A DNA stretch of 62,100 nucleotides from DMER01 sp003451645 (GCA_031976175.1 DALYLR010000020.1:1-62100); one strand, 5' to 3'. Shown: positions 42,432-50,981, numbered from the stretch's first letter. The notes: generated by a model not told the origin, from the letters alone. Numbers and translations are program-made.

Positions 42432-43762
42432 CGTTTCGCGCCCCTGAATTTCGATTTCTTGATCAGGCTTTCATATTGATGCGCCAGCAAATGGCTGTGC
42501 ACCTGTGCCACCGTGTCCATGGTGACCGTCACCAAAATCAGAATCGAGGTCCCACCCAATGCAAGCAAATTCGCGCCATACTGCGCGACGATGAACTCCG
42601 GCACCAAACACACGGCCGTGATGTAGATCGCACCCACCACGGTCAACCGGGTCAGCACATAGTCGATATACTCGGCGGTCTTTTGGCCCGGACGGATGCC
42701 TGGCAGAAAGCCGTTATACTTTTTCAGATTATCGGCCGTCTCGCGCGGGTTGAAGATGATCGCGGTGTAGAAGAAACAGAAAAAGACGATCAGCCCGCCA
42801 TACATCAGCATATAAAGCGGCTTTCCATGGCCCAACAGAGCCACTGTGTCGGTTAGCCACTCAGGCGCGCCTTGCGTGTTGAAGTTCGCGATGGTCGCCG
42901 GCAGCAACAGCAGCGAGGACGCGAAAATTGGCGGGATTACGCCTGCGCTGTTGAGCTTCAATGGCAAGTGAGAGCTTTCGCCGCCAAAGACGCGGTTGCC
43001 CTGCTGACGCTTAGGGTACTGCACCAGAAGCCTGCGCTGCGCCCGCTCAAAATAAACAATCACGACGATGATGACACCCACCAGTCCAAAAATGGCGAGT
43101 GCGGCATACCACGCCAAGGCGCCGGTCATCATGGAGTCCAGCGTGTGGAATATCCCGGTCCATAAACTCGCAACAATCCCGACGAAGATGATCAGCGAAG
43201 TACCATTACCAATGCCGCGCGAGGTGATCTGCTCACCCAGCCACAGCAAGAAGATTGTGCCGCCCGTGAGGGTGATAATGGTTGAAAATTCGAAAAACAG
43301 GCCGGGATTCGTGACAATTCCGGGGCTCGCCTCCAACCCCCGGGCAATGCCCCAGGACTGCAGCGCCGCAAGGACTACTGTCAGATAACGGGTGTACTGG
43401 TTGATTTGCTTGCGGCCCGCCTCGCCCTCTTTCTTCAGAGCCTCAAGCCTGGGCACCGTCGAGGACAACAGCTGCACAATGATCGATGCAGAGATGTAGG
43501 GCATCACGTTCAACGCGAAAATCGCCATGCGCTCAAGGGCGCCGCCCGAGAACATGTTGAACAAGTCCATCAGGCCGCCGCGCTGCTGCTCCATTGCGCG
43601 GGTCAGTGCATCCGCGTCGATGCCAGGCATCGGAATGTAGCAGCCAAGCCGGTAAACAATAAGCGCACCCAGAGTAAACAGGATGCGCTTCTGCAGCTCT
43701 TCGGCTTTGGCGAACGCGGAGAAATTGATATTGGCTGCTAGCTGTTCGGCGGCTGACGCCAT
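42428..43762 (-). CDS. secY: Protein translocase subunit SecY
   Basis: 444 residues with ten membrane helices. 'RILFTLGALIVYRLGCYIPMPGID' region (about 23-46), the plug 'GGALERMAIFALNVMPYISASII' (about 75-97), 'KRQQGNRVFGGESSHLPLKLNSAGVIPPIFASS' region (about 250-282) and 'GFLPGIRPGQKTAEYIDYVLTRL'. It is the pore of the Sec translocon. ATG 43762 ('MASAAEQLAAN') fits the family; 15 codons upstream do not. Confidence 0.97.
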   Translation of the reverse strand: MASAAEQLAANINFSAFAKAEELQKRILFTLGALIVYRLGCYIPMPGIDADALTRAMEQQRGGLMDLFNMFSGGALERMAIFALNVMPYISASIIVQLLSSTVPRLEALKKEGEAGRKQINQYTRYLTVVLAALQSWGIARGLEASPGIVTNPGLFFEFSTIITLTGGTIFLLWLGEQITSRGIGNGTSLIIFVGIVASLWTGIFHTLDSMMTGALAWYAALAIFGLVGVIIVVIVYFERAQRRLLVQYPKRQQGNRVFGGESSHLPLKLNSAGVIPPIFASSLLLLPATIANFNTQGAPEWLTDTVALLGHGKPLYMLMYGGLIVFFCFFYTAIIFNPRETADNLKKYNGFLPGIRPGQKTAEYIDYVLTRLTVVGAIYITAVCLVPEFIVAQYGANLLALGGTSILILVTVTMDTVAQVHSHLLAHQYESLIKKSKFRGAKR

Positions 43763-43847
43763 GGATTGCACTCTCCTCCAGGGGCGGCCCAGCATCGGGC
43801 TACCCAATTTAATTTGACTGCCGCCCCAATCTTCAGCCCGCTCAGTC

Positions 43848-44444
43848 TTAGCCGGTTATCCCCTTGGCTGCCAAGCGTTCAGCCTTGTCTTTATCGCGAG
43901 CCGCGCGACCCTCAATGGCCTTGACGCGCCGTTGACCGCGTTTGCCCGGTTCGCCAGACTTGTGCATGCGGCGCTTGACCTTCACGCCAGTCACCTTGAC
44001 GGAACCGCCCGCCTTTTCAACTGCCGCCTTTGCACTTTCGGTTGCGTACGCGACTTCCAAATGAAGTTGGGCCTTCAATTCGCCTTTGCCAAGAAGGCGC
44101 ACGCCGTCGGCGCCCTCGCGGGCGATCCCTAGTGACACCAAATCCTCAGTCTTGAGCGTCTGGCCGTTCGCGATGCGGCCATCGTGCAACGCCTTCTGCA
44201 GACCGCCAACATTCACAATCCCGAAGTCGCGCGCGAAAATGTTGTTAAAGCCGCGCTTGGGCATACGCATGTGCAGCGGCATTTGCCCGCCTTCAAAGCC
44301 GTATACCGCGTGGTGGCCAGCGCGCGCCTTTTGACCCTTCACACCGCGGCCACAGGTTTTGCCTTTGCCTGATCCCGCGCCCCGCCCTACCCGCTTGTAG
44401 CGATAGTGGGCGCCTTCATTATCGCGGATTTCGTTCAATTTCAT
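43848..44444 (-). CDS. rplO: 50S ribosomal protein uL15
   Basis: 198 residues, about 35-40 longer than common uL15; the extra is a basic C-terminal tail ('RRMHKSGEPGKRGQRRVKAIE' region onward, Lys/Arg/Ala-rich). Core motifs are 'RVGRGAGSGKGKTCGRGVKGQKAR' region (about 18-41) and 'GFEGGQMPLHMRMPKRGFNN' (about 50-69). Between rpmD and secY, as standard. Confidence 0.96.
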   Translation of the reverse strand: MKLNEIRDNEGAHYRYKRVGRGAGSGKGKTCGRGVKGQKARAGHHAVYGFEGGQMPLHMRMPKRGFNNIFARDFGIVNVGGLQKALHDGRIANGQTLKTEDLVSLGIAREGADGVRLLGKGELKAQLHLEVAYATESAKAAVEKAGGSVKVTGVKVKRRMHKSGEPGKRGQRRVKAIEGRAARDKDKAERLAAKGITG

Positions 44445-44482
44445 CGCACTTATCCTTCAATCGACGATGGCGCCTTAGCACC

Positions 44483-44707
44483 TCAAGCCGTGGGAGCTTC
44501 ATTCACAACACGCACCATGTGCCGTACCTTGCACACCATACCCCACACAGCATCTGAATTTTGCAATGTTGAGCGGCGATGCAATTTGTTCAGACCCAAC
44601 CCTATCAGGATTTGCTCCTGAGAGGCAGGGCGGCGTGCAGGGCTTGCAACCTGCTCTAGCGTAATTGTTTGGCCCTTTGGGCGCTCTTCAAGGGTACGAA
44701 AGGGCAT
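44483..44707 (-). CDS. rpmD: 50S ribosomal protein uL30
   Basis: 74 residues. Core 'EQVASPARRPASQEQILIGL' (about 18-37) and 'GLNKLHRRSTLQNSD' match uL30. ATG 44707, with AAGG upstream and seven bases after the rpsE stop, is the best start; it gives a 13-residue N-terminal extension compared with the usual 60-residue protein. A farther ATG would overlap rpsE. Confidence 0.93.
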   Translation of the reverse strand: MPFRTLEERPKGQTITLEQVASPARRPASQEQILIGLGLNKLHRRSTLQNSDAVWGMVCKVRHMVRVVNEAPTA

Positions 44708-44714
44708 TTTCGCC

Positions 44715-45293
44715 TTACTCCGGTTGAACATATTCAGCGCCGCCCGCACCGCGGCGCGCTGCAACGATATCTTGATAGGATTTGCCCCGCTTGTTTGCGA
44801 TCATCTTGGGGCTGTTTTGCTGCTGCAAGGCGTCAAAGGCCGCGCGCACGATATTATAGGGGTTCGATGTTCCCACCGACTTCACAACAATGTCAGCGAC
44901 GCCCAGCGCCTCAAACACTGCGCGCAACGGACCTCCAGCGATCACACCAGTACCAACTGGCGCTGGCCGGCAGATTACCCATCCAGCGCCGTGATGGCCC
45001 GTCACGTCGTGATGCAATGTGCGGCCCTCCCGCAAAGGCACCTTGACCAAAGACTTTTTGGCCTCGTCCGTCGCCTTGCGAACCGCTTCAGGCACTTCGC
45101 GCGCCTTGCCGTGCCCAAAGCCGACCCGGCCCTTCTGGTCACCAACCACAACAAGAGCCGCAAAGCCAAAACGCTTACCACCTTTGACCACTTTGGCCAC
45201 GCGGTTGATAGCGACCAAGCGATCCACGAGTTCGCTGCCCCGCTCGTCACGGTCGCCACGATCTCTGTCCCGATCCCGATTTTCACGCGCCAC
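44715..45293 (-). CDS. rpsE: 30S ribosomal protein uS5
   Basis: 192 residues. Double-stranded RNA-binding-like domain with 'DRLVAINRVAKVVKGGKRFGF' (about 24-44) and 'GTGVIAGGPLRAVFEALGVADIV' (about 113-135). The first 20 residues are an Arg-Asp repeat ('RDRDRDRGDRDERG'), not part of the common core. uS5 forms part of the mRNA entry channel with uS3 and uS4. Position between rplR and rpmD is standard. Confidence 0.96.
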   Translation of the reverse strand: MARENRDRDRDRGDRDERGSELVDRLVAINRVAKVVKGGKRFGFAALVVVGDQKGRVGFGHGKAREVPEAVRKATDEAKKSLVKVPLREGRTLHHDVTGHHGAGWVICRPAPVGTGVIAGGPLRAVFEALGVADIVVKSVGTSNPYNIVRAAFDALQQQNSPKMIANKRGKSYQDIVAARRGAGGAEYVQPE

Positions 45294-45322
45294 GGCGTTG
45301 ATCCTTATCTGTCCAGTGTTGC

Positions 45323-45697
45323 TTAGAACTCAAGCCCGGCCTCGCGCGCGGCATCTGCCAGCGCCTTGACCCGCCCATGATAAATATAGCCGCCACGGTC
45401 AAAGACCACTTGCCGCACGCCAGCCTTGACTGCCCGCTCCGCAACGATGCGTCCGACAAGCTTGGCCGACGCAACATCTGCGCCCTGCCCCGGTTTGCCC
45501 AATTGCGGCTTGGTTTCGGTGTCTAGTGAAGAAGCTTGGGCCAGTGTCTCGCCTTTGGCATCGTCAATGATTTGCGCATAGATGTGACGCTGCGAACGAA
45601 ACACGCAAAGACGCGGGCGGCCGGTCGCGACACGCTTCAACTTGGAGCGGTTGCGCTCCTTGCGCCGTTCAAAAAGCTCAGTTGGTTTGAGAGCCAT
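45323..45697 (-). CDS. rplR: 50S ribosomal protein uL18
   Basis: 124 residues with 'RPRLCVFRSQRHIYAQIIDD' (about 28-47) and the terminal 'VVFDRGGYIYHGRVKALADAARE' region. uL18 binds 5S rRNA with uL5. Standard length and place after rplF. Confidence 0.97.
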   Translation of the reverse strand: MALKPTELFERRKERNRSKLKRVATGRPRLCVFRSQRHIYAQIIDDAKGETLAQASSLDTETKPQLGKPGQGADVASAKLVGRIVAERAVKAGVRQVVFDRGGYIYHGRVKALADAAREAGLEF

Positions 45698-45709
45698 GGA
45701 AGATATACC

Positions 45710-46243
45710 TTACTTCTTCTTGCCTTCTTTGCGGCGGATCACTTCATCGGAGTATTTGATGCCTTTGCCCTTGTAGGGTTCGGGTTCGCGGAAGCCCCGG
45801 ATCTCAGCCGCAACTTGACCGACACGTTGCGCATCAATGCCTGAGATCGCGATCATGGTTGGCTTCTCGCACTTGATGTCGATGCCTGCCGGGATCGGAT
45901 AAACAACATCGTGGCTGTAGCCCAATTGAAGCTGCAGGTTCTTGCCCTGAACAGCGGCACGGAACCCAACGCCCGCAATGTCCAGATTGCGCGTGTAGCC
46001 CTTGGACACGCCTGTCACCATGTTGCTGATAAGCGTGCGCTGCATGCCCCACATCGCCAGCGAGCGGCGATCCGCCACACGCGGGGTCACCTGAACGCCG
46101 TCCTTGGCCATCTCCACGGCAAGCTCATCAACAACCTTGAGCGACAGCTCGCCCTTCGGTCCTTTGACCTTGACCATCTGCCCTGTCACGTTGGCGGTAA
46201 CCCCGGAGGGTACAGCGACAGGCTTTTTCCCAATTCTCGACAT
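45710..46243 (-). CDS. rplF: 50S ribosomal protein uL6
   Basis: 177 residues starting 'MSRIGKKPVAVPSGV' and ending with 'PEPYKGKGIKYSDEVIRRKEGKKK', the family signature near the C-terminus. Two tandem alpha/beta domains of standard size; binds 23S rRNA near the factor-binding site. 12 bases ahead of rplR. Confidence 0.98.
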   Translation of the reverse strand: MSRIGKKPVAVPSGVTANVTGQMVKVKGPKGELSLKVVDELAVEMAKDGVQVTPRVADRRSLAMWGMQRTLISNMVTGVSKGYTRNLDIAGVGFRAAVQGKNLQLQLGYSHDVVYPIPAGIDIKCEKPTMIAISGIDAQRVGQVAAEIRGFREPEPYKGKGIKYSDEVIRRKEGKKK

Positions 46244-46270
46244 CGCTTCTATCCTAATCCTGCAAGCTGC

Positions 46271-46669
46271 TTAGAAGACCTCGCAAAGCACTTCGCCGCC
46301 GACGTTCTGGTCGCGCGCGACGTTGTCGGACATCACACCCTTAGGCGTCGACAAAATCGAGATGCCAAGGCCGTTGCGCACCATGCGCAGTTCCTTGATG
46401 GACGAATAAACCCGGCGGCCTGGCGTTGAGACGCGCTTTATCTCATTGATGACCGGCCGACCCTCGTAATATTTGAGTTCAATGTCGAACTCGAGCGCAC
46501 CATTATCCCGCGTCGTCTCTGAATAACCGCGGATATAACCTTCGCCCGTAAGCACATCGAGCACACGCCGGCGCAAGTTCGAGCCGGGCGTCGATATCTT
46601 CGACAAACCCCGCAACTGGCCATTGCGGATGCGCGTAATCATATCGCCAAGTGGATCTGTGAGTGTCAT
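46271..46669 (-). CDS. rpsH: 30S ribosomal protein uS8
   Basis: 132 residues starting 'MTLTDPLGDMITRIRNGQLRG' with the C-terminal 'GISILSTPKGVMSDNVAR' signature (about 102-119). uS8 binds the 16S central domain and, in E. coli, represses the spc operon by binding its mRNA near rplE; whether that holds here is not visible. Confidence 0.98.
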   Translation of the reverse strand: MTLTDPLGDMITRIRNGQLRGLSKISTPGSNLRRRVLDVLTGEGYIRGYSETTRDNGALEFDIELKYYEGRPVINEIKRVSTPGRRVYSSIKELRMVRNGLGISILSTPKGVMSDNVARDQNVGGEVLCEVF

Positions 46670-46686
46670 CGCCTAATCGTCCGTCC

Positions 46687-46992
46687 TTACCAGCTTGACT
46701 TCACAAGGCCAGGGATCAGCCCCTGATTGCCCATTTCCCGTAGCATGATGCGGCACAACCGCAATTTGCGGTAATTGCCCCGCGGCCGCCCCGTCAGCTC
46801 GCACCGGTTCCGGATGCGCGTAGGTGCCGAATTGCGTGGCAATTCCGCCAGTTTCAACCTCGCAGCAAAGCGGTCCTCCGGTGCGATCGACATGTCGTTG
46901 GCGATCTCCTTCAGTGCTTCCCGCTTGGCCTCAAAGCGCTTGGCCAAGCGGCGGCGCTTGTTATTGCGCTCGATGGAGCTCTTCTTTGCCAT
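46687..46992 (-). CDS. rpsN: 30S ribosomal protein uS14 (zinc-free type)
   Basis: 101 residues, the long form with no CxxC pairs, so it does not bind Zn. C-terminal 'RCELTGRPRGNYRKLRLCR' (about 62-80) is the family signature. Between rplE and rpsH, standard. Confidence 0.98.
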   Translation of the reverse strand: MAKKSSIERNNKRRRLAKRFEAKREALKEIANDMSIAPEDRFAARLKLAELPRNSAPTRIRNRCELTGRPRGNYRKLRLCRIMLREMGNQGLIPGLVKSSW

Positions 46993-47021
46993 GTCTTTAG
47001 CGTCCCTTTGTCCGGCCCAAT

Positions 47022-47759
47022 CTATTTGATGAACGGCATTTGGAAGGCAGCAAGCAAAGCGCGTGCTTCCTCATCAGTGCGGGCAGTCGTGCAAATCGTG
47101 ATGTCCATGCCCCAGCTGTTGTCGATCTTGTCGTAATCGATTTCCGGGAACACGATGTGTTCCTTCAGGCCCATCGAGTAATTACCCCGGCCGTCGAAGC
47201 TCTTTGGATTGACCCCGCGGAAGTCGCGCACGCGCGGCAAAGCGATCGTGATCAGGCGGTCCAGAAATTCGTACATCTGATCCTGGCGCAACGTAACTTT
47301 GCAACCGAGCGGCATGTGCTCGCGCACTTTGAAGTTCGACACCGACTTGCGTGCTTTGGTGATTACCGGCTTCTGGCCAGCAATCAGGGTCAGATCGCGA
47401 ACGGCCGACTGGATCTTCTTGGTATCCACCGTCGTCTCGCCCACACCCATATTGATGACGATCTTGTCCAACTTTGGGATCATCATCACGTTGGGATAAC
47501 TGAACTTCTCCTTCATGTGCTCCCGCACAAATTCCAGATAGCGCTTCTTTGCGCGCGGCAAATACTTCTCGCCCTCGGCAAGCGCCAGAGCGCCTTCACG
47601 GCTTGCGCCTGCGCCAGGGCCCGCCGCTTTCGAATCCCCCTGCTTGCCGCCCTTGGCCTTCTTGTCACCGCTATCCTTGGGTGCCTTGGCGGCCTTTTCG
47701 GGAGCTGCGCCTTGCGCCTTGCCCTCTTTCTTGGGCTTCTTGTCCTTGTCGTCGGCCAT
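47022..47759 (-). CDS. rplE: 50S ribosomal protein uL5 with long N-terminal extension
   Basis: 245 residues, against about 180 for typical uL5. The core begins near residue 67 ('YLPRAKKRYLEFV') and holds 'KLDKIVINMGVGE' and 'GNYSMGLKEHIVFPEID'. The first 60 residues are Lys/Ala/Gly/Asp-rich with 'KDKKPKKEGKAQ' and 'KKAKGGKQGDSKAAG', and should be disordered. uL5 binds 5S rRNA and touches the P-site tRNA and the 30S head. There is no better internal start, so the extension is part of the gene. Confidence 0.95.
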   Translation of the reverse strand: MADDKDKKPKKEGKAQGAAPEKAAKAPKDSGDKKAKGGKQGDSKAAGPGAGASREGALALAEGEKYLPRAKKRYLEFVREHMKEKFSYPNVMMIPKLDKIVINMGVGETTVDTKKIQSAVRDLTLIAGQKPVITKARKSVSNFKVREHMPLGCKVTLRQDQMYEFLDRLITIALPRVRDFRGVNPKSFDGRGNYSMGLKEHIVFPEIDYDKIDNSWGMDITICTTARTDEEARALLAAFQMPFIK

Positions 47760-47762
47760 CGC

Positions 47763-48095
47763 TTACTTCCTCGTCTCTCTGATCTCTTCGCCAGACCGCT
47801 TGGCGACCCGCACCTTGGTGCCGTCGGTCAGCATCTTGAAGCCCACGCGCGTTGGCTTCTGGGACTTGGGGTCGACCAGTGCCACATTCGACACATGGAT
47901 CGGCCCTTCCTTGGACAGGATGCCGCCCTGGGTCTTCGCGGATTGCTTAGTGTGACGTTTGACCAAGCGAACGCCCGAAACAATCACGCGGCCCTCGTCC
48001 GGCATCACCTTCAGGACTTCGCCGCGCTTGCCCTTGTCGGTTCCTGTAATCACGACGACCCGGTCGCCCTTCTTGATCTTCATCTTAGTGGCCAT
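47763..48095 (-). CDS. rplX: 50S ribosomal protein uL24
   Basis: 110 residues with the KOW motif 'KIKKGDRVVVITGTDKGKRGEV' pattern (about 5-26) and 'EGPIHVSNVALVDP' (about 64-77). It starts 50S assembly and lies at the tunnel exit. Three bases separate it from rplN and from rplE. Confidence 0.98.
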   Translation of the reverse strand: MATKMKIKKGDRVVVITGTDKGKRGEVLKVMPDEGRVIVSGVRLVKRHTKQSAKTQGGILSKEGPIHVSNVALVDPKSQKPTRVGFKMLTDGTKVRVAKRSGEEIRETRK

Positions 48096-48098
48096 GGC

Positions 48099-48467
48099 TC
48101 ACAGCACCTCCGGTGCCAGGGAAATGATCTTCATATGTTGCTTGGCGCGCAGCTCACGTGTCACCGGTCCGAAAATGCGCGTGCCCACCGGCTCACCTTG
48201 GTTGTTGACCAACACCGCGGCATTGCGGTCAAAACGGATTGCGCTGCCGTCAGGGCGGCGGATTTCCTTCGCCGTGCGCACGACGACCGCCTTCATCACG
48301 TCGCCCTTCTTCACACGGCCGCGCGGGATCGCATCCTTGATCGAGACCACAATGATGTCGCCAATATGAGCATATTTGCGCTTGGATCCGCCGAGCACCT
48401 TTATGCACATCACGCGGCGTGCGCCGGAGTTATCGGCCACCTCGAGATGGGTTGTTTGTTGGATCAT
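48099..48467 (-). CDS. rplN: 50S ribosomal protein uL14
   Basis: 122 residues starting 'MIQQTTHLEVADNSGARRVMC' pattern and with 'RPDGSAIRFDRNAAVLVNNQGEPVGTRIFGPV' region (about 74-105). It interacts with bL19 and with the 30S. Standard length. Confidence 0.98.
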   Translation of the reverse strand: MIQQTTHLEVADNSGARRVMCIKVLGGSKRKYAHIGDIIVVSIKDAIPRGRVKKGDVMKAVVVRTAKEIRRPDGSAIRFDRNAAVLVNNQGEPVGTRIFGPVTRELRAKQHMKIISLAPEVL

Positions 48468-48531
48468 CGGCTTCTCACGTCCTCATGCTCAAAATTCACA
48501 TCATCGTCCGCCGTTACGCGCCCACTGCGCG

Positions 48532-48768
48532 CTAGGCCATCTCGTAAAGAACTTCCCACCGCTTCATCCGCGAGAGGGGCCTGCACTCCTGTATGCGCAC
48601 CACATCGCCCATCTTGAACTTCACCTGCTCGTCATGCGCATGATAGCGTTTTGACCGGCGTACTGTCTTGCCAAGGACGGGATGCGTAAAGCGCCGCTCG
48701 ACTTCAACGATCACCGTCTTCTTGTTCTTGTCGCTGACCACGACACCTTGCAAAACGCGTTTAGGCAT
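48532..48768 (-). CDS. rpsQ: 30S ribosomal protein uS17
   Basis: 78 residues, OB fold with 'MPKRVLQGVVVSDKNKKTVIV' start and the signature 'GDVVRIQECRPLSRMKRWEVL' at the C-terminus. Binds the 16S 5' domain. It is 24 bases after rpmC. Confidence 0.97.
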   Translation of the reverse strand: MPKRVLQGVVVSDKNKKTVIVEVERRFTHPVLGKTVRRSKRYHAHDEQVKFKMGDVVRIQECRPLSRMKRWEVLYEMA

Positions 48769-48792
48769 TTCTCGTCCTCTGTCCCTTTGCCC

Positions 48793-48999
48793 TTAGGCCT
48801 TTTGAGCCTTTGCGGCCCGCTCTTGCATCACAGTCTTGATCTGCGCGATCCCGCGACGGACGATCCGTACACGGTTGGTGTTCTCCAATTGGCCCGAGGC
48901 CTTTTGGAAGCGCAGATTGAATTGCTCTTTCTTCAAGGTCGCGAGCTTGTCGTTCAGCTCATCCCCCGACATCGCACGAAGCTTCACTGAGTTTTCCAT
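48793..48999 (-). CDS. rpmC: 50S ribosomal protein uL29
   Basis: 68 residues, two helices, with 'LKKEQFNLRFQKASGQLENT' (about 23-42), the family signature. It lies at the tunnel exit with uL23, where SRP and trigger factor dock. Standard place between rplP and rpsQ. Confidence 0.97.
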   Translation of the reverse strand: MENSVKLRAMSGDELNDKLATLKKEQFNLRFQKASGQLENTNRVRIVRRGIAQIKTVMQERAAKAQKA

Positions 49000-49010
49000 G
49001 GTCCCGCTCC

Positions 49011-49424
49011 TTAGGCCTCAATGCGCGCAATGAACTTGGTTGCCATCGGCAGCTTCGCAGCACCCAATTCCAATGCCTCGCGCGCCACCGTGATCGGCAC
49101 GCCGCCAAGCTCAAACATGATCCGGCCAGGCTTCACGCGGCAGGCCCAGAATTCAGGTGATCCTTTGCCCGACCCCATCCGGACTTCCGCTGGCTTCTTG
49201 GTTACCGGCACATCTGGGAATATGCGGATCCAAACGCGGCCAGCGCGCTTCATATGACGCGTAATCGCCCGCCGGGCGGCCTCAATCTGACGCGCCGTGA
49301 CACGCTCTGGTGCCATCGCCTTCAATCCAAACTCGCCAAAGTTCAAGGTCGTGCCGCCTTTGGCATTGCCATGGATTCGGCCTTTGAACTGCTTGCGAAA
49401 CTTGCTGCGCTTCGGTTGTAACAT
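49011..49424 (-). CDS. rplP: 50S ribosomal protein uL16
   Basis: 137 residues starting 'MLQPKRSKFRKQFKGR' with 'RIFPDVPVTKKPAEVRMGSG' and 'GSPEFWACRVKPGRIMFEL' (about 60-100). It helps place the A-site tRNA. Standard length. Confidence 0.98.
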   Translation of the reverse strand: MLQPKRSKFRKQFKGRIHGNAKGGTTLNFGEFGLKAMAPERVTARQIEAARRAITRHMKRAGRVWIRIFPDVPVTKKPAEVRMGSGKGSPEFWACRVKPGRIMFELGGVPITVAREALELGAAKLPMATKFIARIEA

Positions 49425-49461
49425 TGGCGTTGGCCCTCAAACCTTCCCGATACCTTGATCC

Positions 49462-50247
49462 CTAGCCCCGGTCGCCATCGGTATCGCGATCGCGATCCCG
49501 GTCGCGGCCACGGCGGCGCTCGACTTCCACGCGCGGCTCACGATCACGATCCCGGCCCTGCTGTGGCCTTGACGGATCGTTGGCCTCCGACAGACGCTTG
49601 TCTTGGGCCATCGGGTCATGCTCCATAATTTCACCTTTGAAGACCCAGACCTTGACACCGCACGTGCCCATCGCCGTGTGGGCGGTTGACACGCCGTAAT
49701 CGATGTCAGCCCGCAATGTATGCAGAGGCACGCGGCCCTCGCGGTACCATTCGATGCGCGCAATTTCCGCGCCACCCAACCGGCCGCTGCAGCTAATCCG
49801 GATGCCCAGAGCACCCAGCTTCAACGCGGATTGCACAGCCCGCTTCATCGCGCGGCGGAACGCGATCCGGCGTTCCAGCTGCTGCGCAATGTTTTCGGCG
49901 ATCAGGCGAGCATCCACTTCGGGCTTGCGAATTTCGACGATATTAAGATGCACTTCAGAGGCCGTGTATTTCTGCACATCGCTCTTCAGCTTTTCGATAT
50001 CTGCGCCCTTCTTCCCAATCACGACGCCCGGACGCGCCGAGTGAATCGTCACCCGGCACTTTTTGTGCGGGCGTTCCACGATAATACGCGAGACGCCTGC
50101 GGCCTTGAGCTTGGTCTTGAGGTAGTCGCGGATCTTGAAGTCCTCGAGCAACAATTGCCCGTATTCGCGGCGATCAGCGAACCAGCGCGAGTCCCAGGTG
50201 CGGTTGATACCAAGACGCAAACCGATTGGATTGACTTTCTGGCCCAT
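49462..50247 (-). CDS. rpsC: 30S ribosomal protein uS3 with Arg/Asp-rich tail
   Basis: 261 residues, against about 210-235 in most bacteria. KH domain 'VIGKKGADIEKLKSDVQ' (about 57-73) and C-domain 'GRLGGAEIARIEWYREGRVPLHTL' pattern (about 156-179) are intact. The last 45 residues are repeats of Arg-Asp and Arg-Glu ('RDRDREPR', 'RGRDRDRDRDTDGDRG'). uS3 lies at the mRNA entry tunnel beside uS5, whose N-terminus here has the same kind of repeat. Its start overlaps the rplV stop by one base. Confidence 0.97.
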   Translation of the reverse strand: MGQKVNPIGLRLGINRTWDSRWFADRREYGQLLLEDFKIRDYLKTKLKAAGVSRIIVERPHKKCRVTIHSARPGVVIGKKGADIEKLKSDVQKYTASEVHLNIVEIRKPEVDARLIAENIAQQLERRIAFRRAMKRAVQSALKLGALGIRISCSGRLGGAEIARIEWYREGRVPLHTLRADIDYGVSTAHTAMGTCGVKVWVFKGEIMEHDPMAQDKRLSEANDPSRPQQGRDRDREPRVEVERRRGRDRDRDRDTDGDRG

Positions 50248-50702
50248 TAGGCTTGCCCTCTCATCTCTGCATGCTTGGCTTCCCGGCGCTCTCTACGGCG
50301 CAGAGTAGGCTTTGGCCGCTCTTCAGTCTTGACCTCTTCCGCTCTCAGCAAGATGGTTACCTCGCTGAAAAATTTCTGCACTGGAGCCGACTTACCGCGG
50401 CCGCGCGGGTGAAAGCGCTTCATGACCATGCTCTTGCCGGTCCACGCTTCGGCCACAACAAGTTCATCGACATCGAGGCCATGATTGTTCTCGGCATTGG
50501 CGATCGCAGCCTGCAAGACCTTTTTGACCTCGCCAGCAATGCGCTTCTCGCTAAACGTCAGGTCGCTCAGTGCCACGGCAACCTTCTTGCCACGGATCAG
50601 TTGCGCGACAAGGTTAAGCTTGCGCGGGCTCGTGCGGATCATCCGCCCCTTGGCCATTGCTTCATTGTCCGCCCAGCGGCGAGGACGTTCGGGCTTGCTC
50701 AT
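50247..50702 (-). CDS. rplV: 50S ribosomal protein uL22
   Basis: 151 residues; core starts 'MSKPERPRRWADNEAMAKGR' as in other alphaproteobacteria, with 'VDELVVAEAWTGKSMVMKRFHPRGRGK' region (about 78-104) as the signature and tunnel loop. About 30 C-terminal residues beyond the core are Arg/Glu/Lys-rich ('KPTLRRRERREAKHAE'). Part of the exit tunnel wall. Confidence 0.97.
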   Translation of the reverse strand: MSKPERPRRWADNEAMAKGRMIRTSPRKLNLVAQLIRGKKVAVALSDLTFSEKRIAGEVKKVLQAAIANAENNHGLDVDELVVAEAWTGKSMVMKRFHPRGRGKSAPVQKFFSEVTILLRAEEVKTEERPKPTLRRRERREAKHAEMRGQA

Positions 50703-50981
50703 TTATTTCCTCTTCGCCTTTTTGTCCGCAGCGTGGCCATGAAACGTTCTGGTCGGCGAGAACTCTCCGAATTTGTGGCCCACCATCTCCTCCGACACAG
50801 ACACAGGGATATGCTTCTGGCCGTTGTACACGCCAAACGTCAGCCCCACGAATTGCGGCAGGATGGTCGAGCGCCTGCTCCAAATCTTGATGACGTCACG
50901 CCGCCCAGACTTCTGAGCCGTTTCCGCCTTCTTCAACAAATACCCGTCCACAAACGGGCCTTTCCACACTGAGCGCGCCAT
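50703..50981 (-). CDS. rpsS: 30S ribosomal protein uS19
   Basis: 92 residues starting 'MARSVWKGPFVDGYLLKKAE' and with the signature 'YNGQKHIPVSVSEEMVGHKFGEFSPT' region (about 53-78). It sits on the 30S head with uS13. Adjoins rplV directly. Confidence 0.98.
   Translation of the reverse strand: MARSVWKGPFVDGYLLKKAETAQKSGRRDVIKIWSRRSTILPQFVGLTFGVYNGQKHIPVSVSEEMVGHKFGEFSPTRTFHGHAADKKAKRK

Noticed and set aside
47040..48617. 525-codon open frame on the plus strand across rplE, rplX and rplN
   Set aside because: It is the antisense of three clear ribosomal protein genes; high GC codon bias leaves this frame open. No ribosome site, no recognisable domain.
49480..49580. Short tandem repeat in the rpsC 3' end
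   Set aside because: The repetition is the coding of Arg-Asp units in the uS3 tail, not a separate repeat element; reported as a protein feature.
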